Of a stretch of DNA of 64,000 nt, positions 10,619 to 19,702 are shown in pieces. Origin of the DNA: an uncultured Muribaculaceae bacterium (GTDB lineage Bacteria > Bacteroidota > Bacteroidia > Bacteroidales > Muribaculaceae); assembly GCA_947174635.1 (NCBI GenBank), contig CAMWJS010000010.1, positions 1-64,000 on the forward strand, written 5' to 3'. The notes under the pieces were generated by a model. That model worked only from the letters and a program-made list of their open reading frames with translations. It was not told the DNA's origin and ran no database searches. Both the position numbers and the translations under genes were made by a program. Position 1 is the first letter of the stretch; every line of letters begins with the position of its first letter.

Positions 10619-12211
10619 TTATTTAAAAGTGTCGGGGAGATCATTCTCATAAAGAACGGTATCTCCTTTTTTCAATATCTGAGAAAGCATCTGTTGCGCT
10701 TCATTGAATGTCGAGGCAAACATCACCTTGTCATCCGAGGCTTCTCCTTCAGCCAACCCTTCGCTCAAAGCGTCCTTGTTGTATTGGCCTACCACGATAA
10801 TCACGTCAGCTCGCGATGCAGCATACTTTCCAAGCTCCTTGTTGAGCTCATACTGGCGCTCTCCGAGCTCCACCATTCCGGGAGTCACCACAATGCGCTT
10901 CCCTTGCGTCATTGCCGAAAGCACATCAAGCGCCATCTTCGAGCCGGTAGGATTTGAATTGTACGCATCGTCAATGATTGTCACGCCTCCGGCCGTACGT
11001 TTCATGTTCAGACGGTGCTCCACTTGCTCGATTTTCTCGATAGCGTATGCAATCTTTTTCTCATCGACACCAAGCGTGAGTGCCGCTATGACAGCCGCAG
11101 TCAGATTCGAGATATTGCACTCTCCCACCAGACGCGTATGGAATCTGTATTCTTTGCCTTCTCCTTTGACAGTAAAAGTTGTCCCCTCGGGAGTCACTTC
11201 ATCAATCAAAGCAGAATAGTCCGCTCCGGCAATATTGCTTACACCATACCTCAGACACTTCACATTGTCAACCTTGCGGTTTGCAGCCATTGCAAAATCA
11301 TTATTTACAATCGCCAGACCGTCCGACGGCAATGCATCGACGAGTTCAAACTTAGTGCGCTGTACATTCTCTATCGTTTTAAACGATTCGAGATGCTGCT
11401 CGCCTACTGCGGTGACAATACCCATCGTCGGATTTACCAGATCGCATATCTCCTTGATGTCCCCGAGCTGTTTTGCCCCCATTTCGACAATAAACACTTC
11501 ATTATAGGGCTTAAGATATTCACGCACGGTGCGTATCACACCAAGCGTTGTATTGAAATTACCCGGAGTCATAGCCACGTCATATTTCTCCGAAAGTATG
11601 CGGTTCAGATAATGCTTTGTGCTCGTCTTGCCATAACTGCCTGTCACGCCTATGATTTTAAGATCCGGCATTGACTGAAGTATCGACTTGGCCTCGTTAT
11701 AAAACTTTCGGTTGATATGCTTTTCAACCGGCCGCAGAAGCACATTAGCCAGAAGCATGACTAATGGCGAAATCACATTAAGCGCCACCACTGCTACAGC
11801 GGCATAAAGCACATCACCTCCGGTTGCAACCCAGGTTATCGCCGTTATTGCAGCCGACAGCAACGCTATCGCAGCATACAGTCTGTTCACACGCTTTGTA
11901 ACGACAAGCGGCTTTTTATATTTTCTCTTGACCAACGACACGGCAATCCAGCCCATTATAAGGATGGCACAACCTATGCTTGCCCAAAACGGTATATGCC
12001 GCACCAAACAAAGCAGCAATGCTATGCACGCTCCTATTCTGAGATAATTCGTGCTTTCACCACTCTGATTGAACCACCTGACATAGCGGTCATTCATATA
12101 TGAATTCTGCTGCAGCATCATAAGATCGCGACGCACATTGCAATGCAATGACAGCAACGCTATTACAAGCAGCGCTGTCGACATTCCCATAAATAATTCG
12201 TATGATTGCAT
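10619..12211 (-). CDS. Membrane-anchored Mur ligase family protein (MurF-like ATPase and C-terminal domains with an N-terminal multi-TM region)
   Basis: GVTGSYGKTSTK P-loop, EHRL and DDAYNSNPTGSKMAL motifs of MurF-type ligases; the first ~185 aa are several hydrophobic helices. Confidence 0.85.
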   Translation of the reverse strand: MQSYELFMGMSTALLVIALLSLHCNVRRDLMMLQQNSYMNDRYVRWFNQSGESTNYLRIGACIALLLCLVRHIPFWASIGCAILIMGWIAVSLVKRKYKKPLVVTKRVNRLYAAIALLSAAITAITWVATGGDVLYAAVAVVALNVISPLVMLLANVLLRPVEKHINRKFYNEAKSILQSMPDLKIIGVTGSYGKTSTKHYLNRILSEKYDVAMTPGNFNTTLGVIRTVREYLKPYNEVFIVEMGAKQLGDIKEICDLVNPTMGIVTAVGEQHLESFKTIENVQRTKFELVDALPSDGLAIVNNDFAMAANRKVDNVKCLRYGVSNIAGADYSALIDEVTPEGTTFTVKGEGKEYRFHTRLVGECNISNLTAAVIAALTLGVDEKKIAYAIEKIEQVEHRLNMKRTAGGVTIIDDAYNSNPTGSKMALDVLSAMTQGKRIVVTPGMVELGERQYELNKELGKYAASRADVIIVVGQYNKDALSEGLAEGEASDDKVMFASTFNEAQQMLSQILKKGDTVLYENDLPDTFK

Positions 12212-12225
12212 CTGTATTGTTCCCT

Positions 12226-12990
12226 TTAATTTATAAAACTGTTAAGCACGGCTGCAAACCCTGGCCTGTTGTCAAGAAAACTGTAATGGCCGCAGTCATC
12301 AAATGCCACAAGACCGGCATCCGGTATAAGCTTTTCCATTTTCTTGGCATCCGCAAGAGGCGTCGCCGTATCATTCTTGCCCCAGATAAGCAATGTCGGA
12401 GCCTGGATTTCCGGCATCAGATGACAAAGATCTTCATTGACTACCTTGCTCAGTATCGCCTTCATCATGGGTGTCGAATTGGCATAGTCGCTCGAGCCAC
12501 GTTTATTTCGCATTTTTTCTATACGGCGCATACCGCCCTCTTTCCCATAAACGAGCTTATACCAACGCTTCGCAAGCTTAAAGGAATAAACTTTTATATA
12601 ATAGTTCAATTTTCGCCGGGGTTTTACACCTGCAGCGTCAACAAGAACCACTTTATCAACCTTATTTCTTGAAGCATATACGATTGCAACTCGTCCGCCA
12701 AAGGAATGGCCGATCAAAACTGGATTTTCGATACCTTCTGCCTCCACAAGTTTTTCAATAATGCGGGTATATTCTTCCACACCCCATACTTCTGGTCCTG
12801 TAGGCTCGGTCGAAGCTCCAAATCCCGGAAAATCCACATTATAGACTCTGTGCGATTTAAGGCAGACATCAGCAATGCTCTTCACCGTATCATGGGTACA
12901 CCCCCAGCCATGCATAAGCACCACTGGTTGTCCCTCGCCTTCTACCGTGTAAAGCATCTTTACTCCGTTATGTTGCAGTATCTTCTCCAT
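12226..12990 (-). CDS. Alpha/beta hydrolase
   Basis: HGWG oxyanion region, GHSFGG nucleophile elbow, WGKNDTATP and DCGHYSF acid/His motifs. Confidence 0.88.
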   Translation of the reverse strand: MEKILQHNGVKMLYTVEGEGQPVVLMHGWGCTHDTVKSIADVCLKSHRVYNVDFPGFGASTEPTGPEVWGVEEYTRIIEKLVEAEGIENPVLIGHSFGGRVAIVYASRNKVDKVVLVDAAGVKPRRKLNYYIKVYSFKLAKRWYKLVYGKEGGMRRIEKMRNKRGSSDYANSTPMMKAILSKVVNEDLCHLMPEIQAPTLLIWGKNDTATPLADAKKMEKLIPDAGLVAFDDCGHYSFLDNRPGFAAVLNSFIN

Positions 12991-13023
12991 TTTTAATTTT
13001 TGACTGACAAATTTACAATATTT

Positions 13024-13055
13024 TTTGGAAAAATTTGCGCGAAAATGTAACTTTA
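13024..13055 (+). promoter_or_regulatory. Putative Bacteroidetes promoter (TTTG-N20-TAACTTTA)
   Basis: TTTG at 13024-13027 and TAACTTTA at 13048-13055. Confidence 0.4.
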
Positions 13056-13089
13056 CAAAAATTAAATAATAAATTTATCACTATTTACA

Positions 13090-14526
13090 ATGAGAGCTAA
13101 TCTCCTTTCGCTACTGTCATTAGTGACAGTCTCTTTCCCCATTTGTGGATTTGCCCAAACCAAGCAGCCCGCAACTTCTTTCGTTATTGACAATAACACG
13201 TATTATCTTCATCAGATTTCGCATCATGACTTTTCAGGGTCCGACCTCGAAATAGGTTCGTGGAATCAGAACATAGTAGCCGACAATCAATACATATATC
13301 TTGCCGACCATACCGACAATTCCGCCGACCACCTGACAATAAAGCGCTACAACGCCATTAACGGCTCACCGACTGATAATCTTGTAATTAGCAGTTCCGA
13401 CCTCAATCGGTTTTGGATTAATGAACTCACCGATGCTGAAAGATGTTTCTACCTGATTGACATCAATGATGATAGTCATTTTATAATGATTTTAAATCCG
13501 CCGTTAGACGACCCTGGCATCCCTAAAAACGCGATAAAATTCTATTTTTATCTTATCAATAAAGACGGGCATATCGAGCGCGAATATTATGCAACAGGGA
13601 TACCGAGCAGCGATAGCAATTATCCGGCCAACGGCATTAGTGAGTTTGGCATTCCGGATTTTATTGGAAATCCCGTAGGTGGAGACTTCGAGATGCTTTT
13701 GCCTATGGTCGACGATATTGGTCACATGTCCATAGTTGATTATGTCTTTAGAGATTATAAACAAAGCTATATCACAAGTGTCTTTTACGATTACGACCAT
13801 TTTTACACCAAGCCTACAGTTAGTGTTATTGATGACTCATTTATGATTATTGATGATATAAATATCCTCCCGACACTATATTCCTACAAGTTCTCACCCA
13901 ATCAAATCTTCGGACAACTAAATGATCGCCATATCAACGCCCACGGTTGCAACTCGTTTGACTTCGACAACCATAGACTCCTTTACTCCGGTGATATTCA
14001 TCATGATAGCGATGATGACCAAAACGGCATAACAAGATTTAATATCGGGTTATGGAATAAAACTGAAGAGAGCGCAGTTACCTCCCGCGCCAACCCTACT
14101 GCAAGTTTCGACAACTACACCCACCTTGCCTCCATAGATTTCGGCCCGTCTACTATTAATACCAAGGAACAGTACCCCTACACATACCGCCAGTTTATGG
14201 CTGTATCTGACTACGGGAACTCTACAAAACACCTGCACTTTTATGTACCGGGCGAGTTTCTGGCCACTTACCAGCTTAATAAATATGATATTCCTACTGG
14301 AGTTGACGACATAATTGGCATTAACGAAACTCCTGACATAAACTATCATATTGCTGATAATAATCTTACTTTTGATTGCCCCGTCACCGATATTTATATT
14401 TTTAACATAACGGGACGACAAATTTTCCACAGCGAAACTCCTGTAAAATCAATAAATCTTGCTAACTTTGTAAAAGGCACCTACATTGTAGCCACACCAC
14501 ACAAATCCTTTAAGATAATATTGTAA
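13090..14526 (+). CDS. Secreted hypothetical protein with T9SS type A-like C-terminal sorting domain
   Basis: N-terminal signal peptide; C-terminal IYIFNITGRQIFHS...VKGTYIVATPHKSFKIIL resembles a Por secretion system sorting domain. Confidence 0.65.
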   Translation: MRANLLSLLSLVTVSFPICGFAQTKQPATSFVIDNNTYYLHQISHHDFSGSDLEIGSWNQNIVADNQYIYLADHTDNSADHLTIKRYNAINGSPTDNLVISSSDLNRFWINELTDAERCFYLIDINDDSHFIMILNPPLDDPGIPKNAIKFYFYLINKDGHIEREYYATGIPSSDSNYPANGISEFGIPDFIGNPVGGDFEMLLPMVDDIGHMSIVDYVFRDYKQSYITSVFYDYDHFYTKPTVSVIDDSFMIIDDINILPTLYSYKFSPNQIFGQLNDRHINAHGCNSFDFDNHRLLYSGDIHHDSDDDQNGITRFNIGLWNKTEESAVTSRANPTASFDNYTHLASIDFGPSTINTKEQYPYTYRQFMAVSDYGNSTKHLHFYVPGEFLATYQLNKYDIPTGVDDIIGINETPDINYHIADNNLTFDCPVTDIYIFNITGRQIFHSETPVKSINLANFVKGTYIVATPHKSFKIIL

Positions 14527-14538
14527 ACAACTGATTAT

Positions 14539-15729
14539 ATGGCAACAGATAAATCAAAAAAAACGATAAAAAAAGCTGACGTTCCAGCAAGTAAAGACGC
14601 TAAACTCAGCGCATTGAAAGCCGCTATGGGACAGATTGAAAAATCATATGGCCGTGGCGCAATCATGCGTTTGGGCGACGATGCGATTGAACAGGTTGAG
14701 GTAATCCCCGCAGGCTCCATCGGCCTTAACTATGCTCTCGGTGTCGGCGGATATCCCAAAGGCCGCATCATTGAGATATTTGGCCCCGAATCATCCGGTA
14801 AGACCACTCTCGCAATCCACGCCATAGCAGAAGCGCAGAAACAAGGAGGAATAGCAGCCATAATCGATGCCGAACACGCATTCGACCGTTTCTATGCCGA
14901 AAAACTCGGCGTAGACGTCAACGAACTCCTCATGTCGCAACCTGACAACGGAGAGCAGGCTCTTGAGATAGTCGAACAGCTCATACGCTCTGCTGCAGTT
15001 GACCTTATCGTCGTCGACTCCGTAGCCGCCCTCACCCCCAAAAATGAAATTGAAGGTGAAATGGGCGACCGCAACATGGGCCTTCAGGCTCGACTCATGT
15101 CACAAGCCATGCGTAAACTGACCGGAGCCATATCCCGCACCAACACCACCTGCATATTCATCAACCAACTGCGTGCCAATATCGGAGCCATGTTCGGCCC
15201 GTCAGAAACGACAACCGGCGGCAATGCCCTTAAATTCTATGCATCAGTACGTATAGATATACGCCCCGGCTCCTCGCTTAAAGAAGGCGACAACGTTTTC
15301 GGACGCCATGCCAAAGTAAAAATCGTCAAAAATAAAGTTGCTCCCCCCTTCAAAAAATGCGAATTCGACATCATGTTCGGCGAAGGCATTTCAAAAGCAT
15401 ACGAAATTCTTGACCTCGGAGTTGAGCATGACATAATACAAAAATCTGGCTCCTGGTTCAGCTACGACGGCTCAAAACTCGCCCAGGGACGCGACGCCGC
15501 AAAACGAGTTATCGAAGACAACCCCGAACTCGCCGACGAACTTGAAGCAAAAATAATGGCCGCATTGAAAGACGCGGAGGAAAACGGACGTAAAGGCAAG
15601 AAAAAAACAGCCTCTTCCTCAAAAACACAAACCAAAGAAAAAGACAACGACGTCGACCTCGATGACCTCGACCTTGACGATGAGATCGCCGACGACCTTA
15701 TCCTTGAAGATGATGACGATTTAGTCTGA
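14539..15729 (+). CDS. recA: Recombinase RecA
   Basis: [19 protein letters not shown] Walker [33 protein letters not shown]; acidic C-terminal tail. Confidence 0.97.
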   Translation: MATDKSKKTIKKADVPASKDAKLSALKAAMGQIEKSYGRGAIMRLGDDAIEQVEVIPAGSIGLNYALGVGGYPKGRIIEIFGPESSGKTTLAIHAIAEAQKQGGIAAIIDAEHAFDRFYAEKLGVDVNELLMSQPDNGEQALEIVEQLIRSAAVDLIVVDSVAALTPKNEIEGEMGDRNMGLQARLMSQAMRKLTGAISRTNTTCIFINQLRANIGAMFGPSETTTGGNALKFYASVRIDIRPGSSLKEGDNVFGRHAKVKIVKNKVAPPFKKCEFDIMFGEGISKAYEILDLGVEHDIIQKSGSWFSYDGSKLAQGRDAAKRVIEDNPELADELEAKIMAALKDAEENGRKGKKKTASSSKTQTKEKDNDVDLDDLDLDDEIADDLILEDDDDLV

Positions 15730-15764
15730 ATTATTAAAATAGTCTTAAACAGTTACTTAACAAC

Positions 15765-15809
15765 GAATGGAGGTTTGACATCAACACGACGACAGTTAAA
15801 CCTCCATTC
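15765..15809. terminator. Hairpin terminator downstream of recA
   Basis: GAATGGAGGTTT...AAACCTCCATTC 12-bp perfect stem, followed by TGAATTTT. Confidence 0.6.
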
Positions 15810-15836
15810 TGAATTTTCCACCCTATAGCCTTAAAT

Positions 15837-16556
15837 ATGTCCGACTACAATACAATTAACGCCCACGACCGCGACAGACTACTCTCATTCGATCCAGCCA
15901 ACCACACATATACAATCGACAACACCCCGTATAAATCCGTCACAACGGTCGTACAGGAATGTTTCGAAAAATTCGACGTCGATTATTGGGCACCACGCAT
16001 TGCACGTAAAAAAAGAATAACCGAGGCCGAATTGAAAGCTCAATGGGAGGAAAAAGCTGAAAATGCACGACGGCTCGGCACATTGATGCACGACAAAATC
16101 GAGAAACACTACCTTGGAGAAGCCCCGGAAAGCGATGAGACCTATCGTCTGTTCGAACTTTTCATAAAGGACCACCATCTCACCCCCTACCGCACCGAAT
16201 GGGCGATATTTGACGAAACACTACGTATTGCCGGTACGCTTGATTTTCTTGACTATACCGACGGAGTCTATACAATCTACGACTGGAAACGATCAGACAA
16301 AATCATTGAAAACGGGCAACCACTGACAACCAACCGGTACAACAAGACAGCACTTAGCCCAATAAACCACATTCCCGACACAACCTATTGGCACTACACA
16401 CTCCAGTTAAGCATCTACCGCTACATATTGGAACGCAACTATGGTATAACAGTCAAAACAAGCCGACTGGCAATCTTCCACCCTGCATACACCACCTACC
16501 ACGTCATCGAAGTCCCCTATCTCAAAAAAGAAATAGAACAACTCTTCCCTATCTGA
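15837..16556 (+). CDS. PD-(D/E)XK / RecB-type nuclease family protein
   Basis: GTLMHDKIEKHY (GxxxH-type motif), E...AGTLDFLDY...IYDWKRS (D-xK), LQLSIYRYIL (QxxxY). Confidence 0.75.
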   Translation: MSDYNTINAHDRDRLLSFDPANHTYTIDNTPYKSVTTVVQECFEKFDVDYWAPRIARKKRITEAELKAQWEEKAENARRLGTLMHDKIEKHYLGEAPESDETYRLFELFIKDHHLTPYRTEWAIFDETLRIAGTLDFLDYTDGVYTIYDWKRSDKIIENGQPLTTNRYNKTALSPINHIPDTTYWHYTLQLSIYRYILERNYGITVKTSRLAIFHPAYTTYHVIEVPYLKKEIEQLFPI

Positions 16557-16745
16557 AAACCATTGCAATAAAACTACTCCCGCCGGCAGCGGGTAAAAAA
16601 GCCATCATCACAATAAGCCGGTGTTGCGGAACTATAATTAGCGGTCAAAAGTAGCAGCAAATTATAGGAACCACGCTCCATCGCCGTTTACATAAGCTGA
16701 CTTCGGAGAATTATGATAAACTGCGATACCGCAGACGATGTTGTT

Positions 16746-16918
16746 GAAGATGCCGTAGGCATCTTCATACGATTGACCCGGTCATGGCGCGAAAGCGCCT
16801 TGGCCGGGTCAATGTGCGGGCAGGAGACGTTGCCGCAGGCATCGTCAATCTACATAGGCTATCCTTACATAAATGGCTCCAGATGTGAAGAAGAATGATG
16901 AAGCCTGCGGCATCGTCA
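16746..16918. repeat. Cluster of REP-like palindromes
   Basis: GAAGATGCC-GTA-GGCATCTTC (16746-16766); TTGACCCGG...CCGGGTCAA (16773-16812); GACGTTGCC-GCA-GGCATCGTC (16826-16846); GATGAAGCC-TGC-GGCATCGTC (16897-16918). Confidence 0.6.
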
Positions 16919-16937
16919 TTCCCATTGCTGTTTACTT

Positions 16938-16978
16938 AGTATCCGTCCGAAAAAGTCGGCCTTTTTCGGACGGATACT
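16938..16978. repeat. Dispersed hairpin repeat, copy 1 (AGTATCCGTCCGAAAAAG-TCGGC-CTTTTTCGGACGGATACT)
   Basis: 18-bp perfect stem, 5-nt loop; second copy at 30280-30318 with the loop reverse complemented. Confidence 0.8.
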
Positions 16979-17004
16979 ATCCTTTTCCGCAGATTACACA
17001 TATA

Positions 17005-17041
17005 AAGAGAGACCCCGGAATGGATTTCCGGAGTCTCTCTT
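17005..17041. terminator. Hairpin terminator downstream of glgP (minus strand)
   Basis: AGAGAGACCCCGGAA-TGGA-TTTCCGGAGTCTCTCT near-perfect stem between convergent units. Confidence 0.6.
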
Positions 17042-17068
17042 GAAAAATTATCGATATCTATGCGTTGA

Positions 17069-19624
17069 TTAAATCCAGCGCACGTAAGCGAAGTCCTGAC
17101 GATGAGGAAGGTTGGAGTTGATAGGATAGAGACGATAAGAGTAGCGGAATACTCCGGGATCGTCGGTCTTGCCTTTGTACTCGTAAGTGAGTACATTGCC
17201 TTCTTCCTTGACAACTTTGAACGGTTCTACCTTCCAAAGTTTTTCTTCACCATCTTCCACTTTGTAGGCTACAAGCTCAAGACCAAGCTCTTTGCCGAGG
17301 CCGTTTGTATCAATGATAGCTTTTGCAGTGTAATCCTGACCTGTAGTGCTGTTGGAAGTATCCTGGCTTTCGACATCGAATACCTTTATGCCATCCCATG
17401 CAGCAGCAACCTTTTCTTTCCATGCCACGATTTCTTTGGCAAGAGCGAAGTCTTTTGCTGCAAGTTTCTTAGAGCGGGCAGCTTCCTTGTTATAGAAACG
17501 GTCGATATAGTCATCGATCATACGTTTCATAGTGAAGTGGGGTGCGATATCGCCGATCGAGCCCTTGATGTACTGTATCCAGCGGGGAGAATAGCCTTTG
17601 GAGTTCTTCTCGAAGTAGAGGGGCACGATTTCATTCTCAAGCATAGAGTAGATGGTTGCCGCATCAAGCTTATCCTGCTGAGACTGGTCGGTGAACGTAC
17701 GACGGTCGGTAAGAGCCCATCCTGCGTTCTCGTTGAAACGGTAACCTTCGTACCACCATCCGTCGAGCACCGAGAAGTTGAGCACACCGTTCATTTCTGC
17801 CTTTTCGCCCGATGTTCCTGACGCCTCGAGGGGACGGGTCGGAGTATTCAACCAGATATCAACACCGCTGACAAGACGCTTGGCTACAATCATGTTGTAG
17901 TCTTCAAGGAAGATAATCTTGCCGAGGAACTGCGGCATGCGCGAGATTTCCATGATGCGCTTGATAAGACCCTGACCTGCGCCGTCGGCGGGGTGTGCCT
18001 TGCCCGAGAATACGAACTGAACGGGGAACTGCTCGTTGTTGACGATTTTTGCGAGACGCTCCAGGTCGGTGAAGAGGAGATGCGCACGTTTGTAAGTAGC
18101 GAAGCGGCGTGCGAAACCGATGATGAGGGCGTTGGGGTTGATTTTGTCAACGATTTTCATCACAGCCGAGGGGTCTCCCTGGTTTGCGAGCCATTTAGCC
18201 TTGAAGTCACGTTTTACGAAGTTGATGAATTTGGTCTTCATCTTCATGCGCATTTCCCAGATTTCTTCGTCATTGACATCGAAGATACCTTTCCATGCCT
18301 TGGGATCGCTCTGGTTTTCAAATACCTGTTCGCCAAGATGCTTTGCATAGAATTCTTTCCATTCAGAAGCAGCCCAGGTAGGCATGTGGACACCGTTGGT
18401 GACATAACCTACGTGCGATTCCTGCCAGTTGTAGCCTTTCCAGATGCCGGCGAACATCTTCTTCGACACTTCGCCGTGGAGCCAGCTCACACCGTTGGCT
18501 TCCTGACATGTGTTGAGCGCGAACACGCTCATTGAGAAGCGTTCGTTGGTGTTGGGGTTCTCACGACCCATGTTCATGAGGTCGTTCCATGAAATGCCGA
18601 GTTTTGCGGGATACTCGCCCATATATTTTCCGAAGAGACCTTCGTCGAAATAGTCGTGGCCGGCGGGCACAGGGGTATGCACAGTGTAGAGTGAAGATGC
18701 GCGTACCATCTCAAGAGCGGTGTTGAAGTCGAGGTGATCTTCCTGGACGAAATCAACGAGACGCTGAAGGTTGAGAAGTGCTGCATGACCCTCGTTGCAG
18801 TGGTAGAGCTGGCTCTTGATGCCGAGTTTCTTAAGCATGAGCACACCGCCGATACCGAGGAGATATTCCTGCTTGATACGGTTTTCCCAGTCACCGCCAT
18901 AAAGCTGATGGGTGATGACACGGTCAAACTCGCTGTTCATGTCGAAGTCAGTATCCAGCAGATAGAGGTTCATGCGGCCAACTGCTACTTTCCATATATG
19001 AGAGTAGATTGTACGTCCGGGATAAGGGACCTCAAGAATTACGGGATGGCCGTTCTTATCACACACCTGCTCGATGGGGAGCTGGTTGAAATTCTGGGGC
19101 TCATAGTTGGCAATCTGCTGTCCGTCTACACTGAGAGTCTGGGTGAAATAACCGTAACGGTAGAGGAAACCGACTGCAGTCATGTCGACACAGCTGTCAG
19201 AAGCCTCTTTGATATAGTCACCGGCGAGCACACCAAGACCGCCCGAATATATTTTCAGGCAGTTGCAAAGGCCGTACTCCATTGAAAAATAAGAGACCGA
19301 AGGAACATCCTTGCGCATCGGTTTCTTCATATATTCCTGGAACATGGCATATACGCGCTCGATGCGTGCCATGAATTCAGAGTCGTTGATGATTTCTTTC
19401 TGGCGTTCGGAAGAAAGGCGCTGAAGAAGCATCACGGGGTTTTCACCGGTCGAACGCCAAAGATCTGGATTCAGGTCACGGAAAAGCGATTTTGCATCGC
19501 TGTTCCATACCCACCAAAGGTTTTTAGAAAGCTTTTCCAGCGGTTTTAACTTTGAAGGTAAGTCTGACTTAACAGTCATGTCGCGCCAATTGGCGACATT
19601 TGAGTTGCTTACTTGAAGTTTCAT
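17069..19624 (-). CDS. glgP: Alpha-glucan/glycogen phosphorylase (GT35)
   Basis: [88 protein letters not shown]. Confidence 0.92.
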   Translation of the reverse strand: MKLQVSNSNVANWRDMTVKSDLPSKLKPLEKLSKNLWWVWNSDAKSLFRDLNPDLWRSTGENPVMLLQRLSSERQKEIINDSEFMARIERVYAMFQEYMKKPMRKDVPSVSYFSMEYGLCNCLKIYSGGLGVLAGDYIKEASDSCVDMTAVGFLYRYGYFTQTLSVDGQQIANYEPQNFNQLPIEQVCDKNGHPVILEVPYPGRTIYSHIWKVAVGRMNLYLLDTDFDMNSEFDRVITHQLYGGDWENRIKQEYLLGIGGVLMLKKLGIKSQLYHCNEGHAALLNLQRLVDFVQEDHLDFNTALEMVRASSLYTVHTPVPAGHDYFDEGLFGKYMGEYPAKLGISWNDLMNMGRENPNTNERFSMSVFALNTCQEANGVSWLHGEVSKKMFAGIWKGYNWQESHVGYVTNGVHMPTWAASEWKEFYAKHLGEQVFENQSDPKAWKGIFDVNDEEIWEMRMKMKTKFINFVKRDFKAKWLANQGDPSAVMKIVDKINPNALIIGFARRFATYKRAHLLFTDLERLAKIVNNEQFPVQFVFSGKAHPADGAGQGLIKRIMEISRMPQFLGKIIFLEDYNMIVAKRLVSGVDIWLNTPTRPLEASGTSGEKAEMNGVLNFSVLDGWWYEGYRFNENAGWALTDRRTFTDQSQQDKLDAATIYSMLENEIVPLYFEKNSKGYSPRWIQYIKGSIGDIAPHFTMKRMIDDYIDRFYNKEAARSKKLAAKDFALAKEIVAWKEKVAAAWDGIKVFDVESQDTSNSTTGQDYTAKAIIDTNGLGKELGLELVAYKVEDGEEKLWKVEPFKVVKEEGNVLTYEYKGKTDDPGVFRYSYRLYPINSNLPHRQDFAYVRWI

Positions 19625-19702
19625 TGTGTATCTTTTTAATTGTTGTAATAATTACTATATATAAGGAAATGTATACTGTAATCTTTATAATCGGGAGTGT
19701 GT

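Noticed and set aside
13024-13040. GG-N10-GC spacing resembling sigma-54 upstream of 13090
   Set aside because: Lacks the TTGC -12 element; better explained by the TTTG/TAnnTTTA-type promoter
16713-16898. 61-aa plus-strand ORF in the REP-like cluster
   Set aside because: Built almost entirely from palindromic repeats; not protein-like
17102-17821. 239-aa plus-strand ORF
   Set aside because: Antisense shadow of glgP
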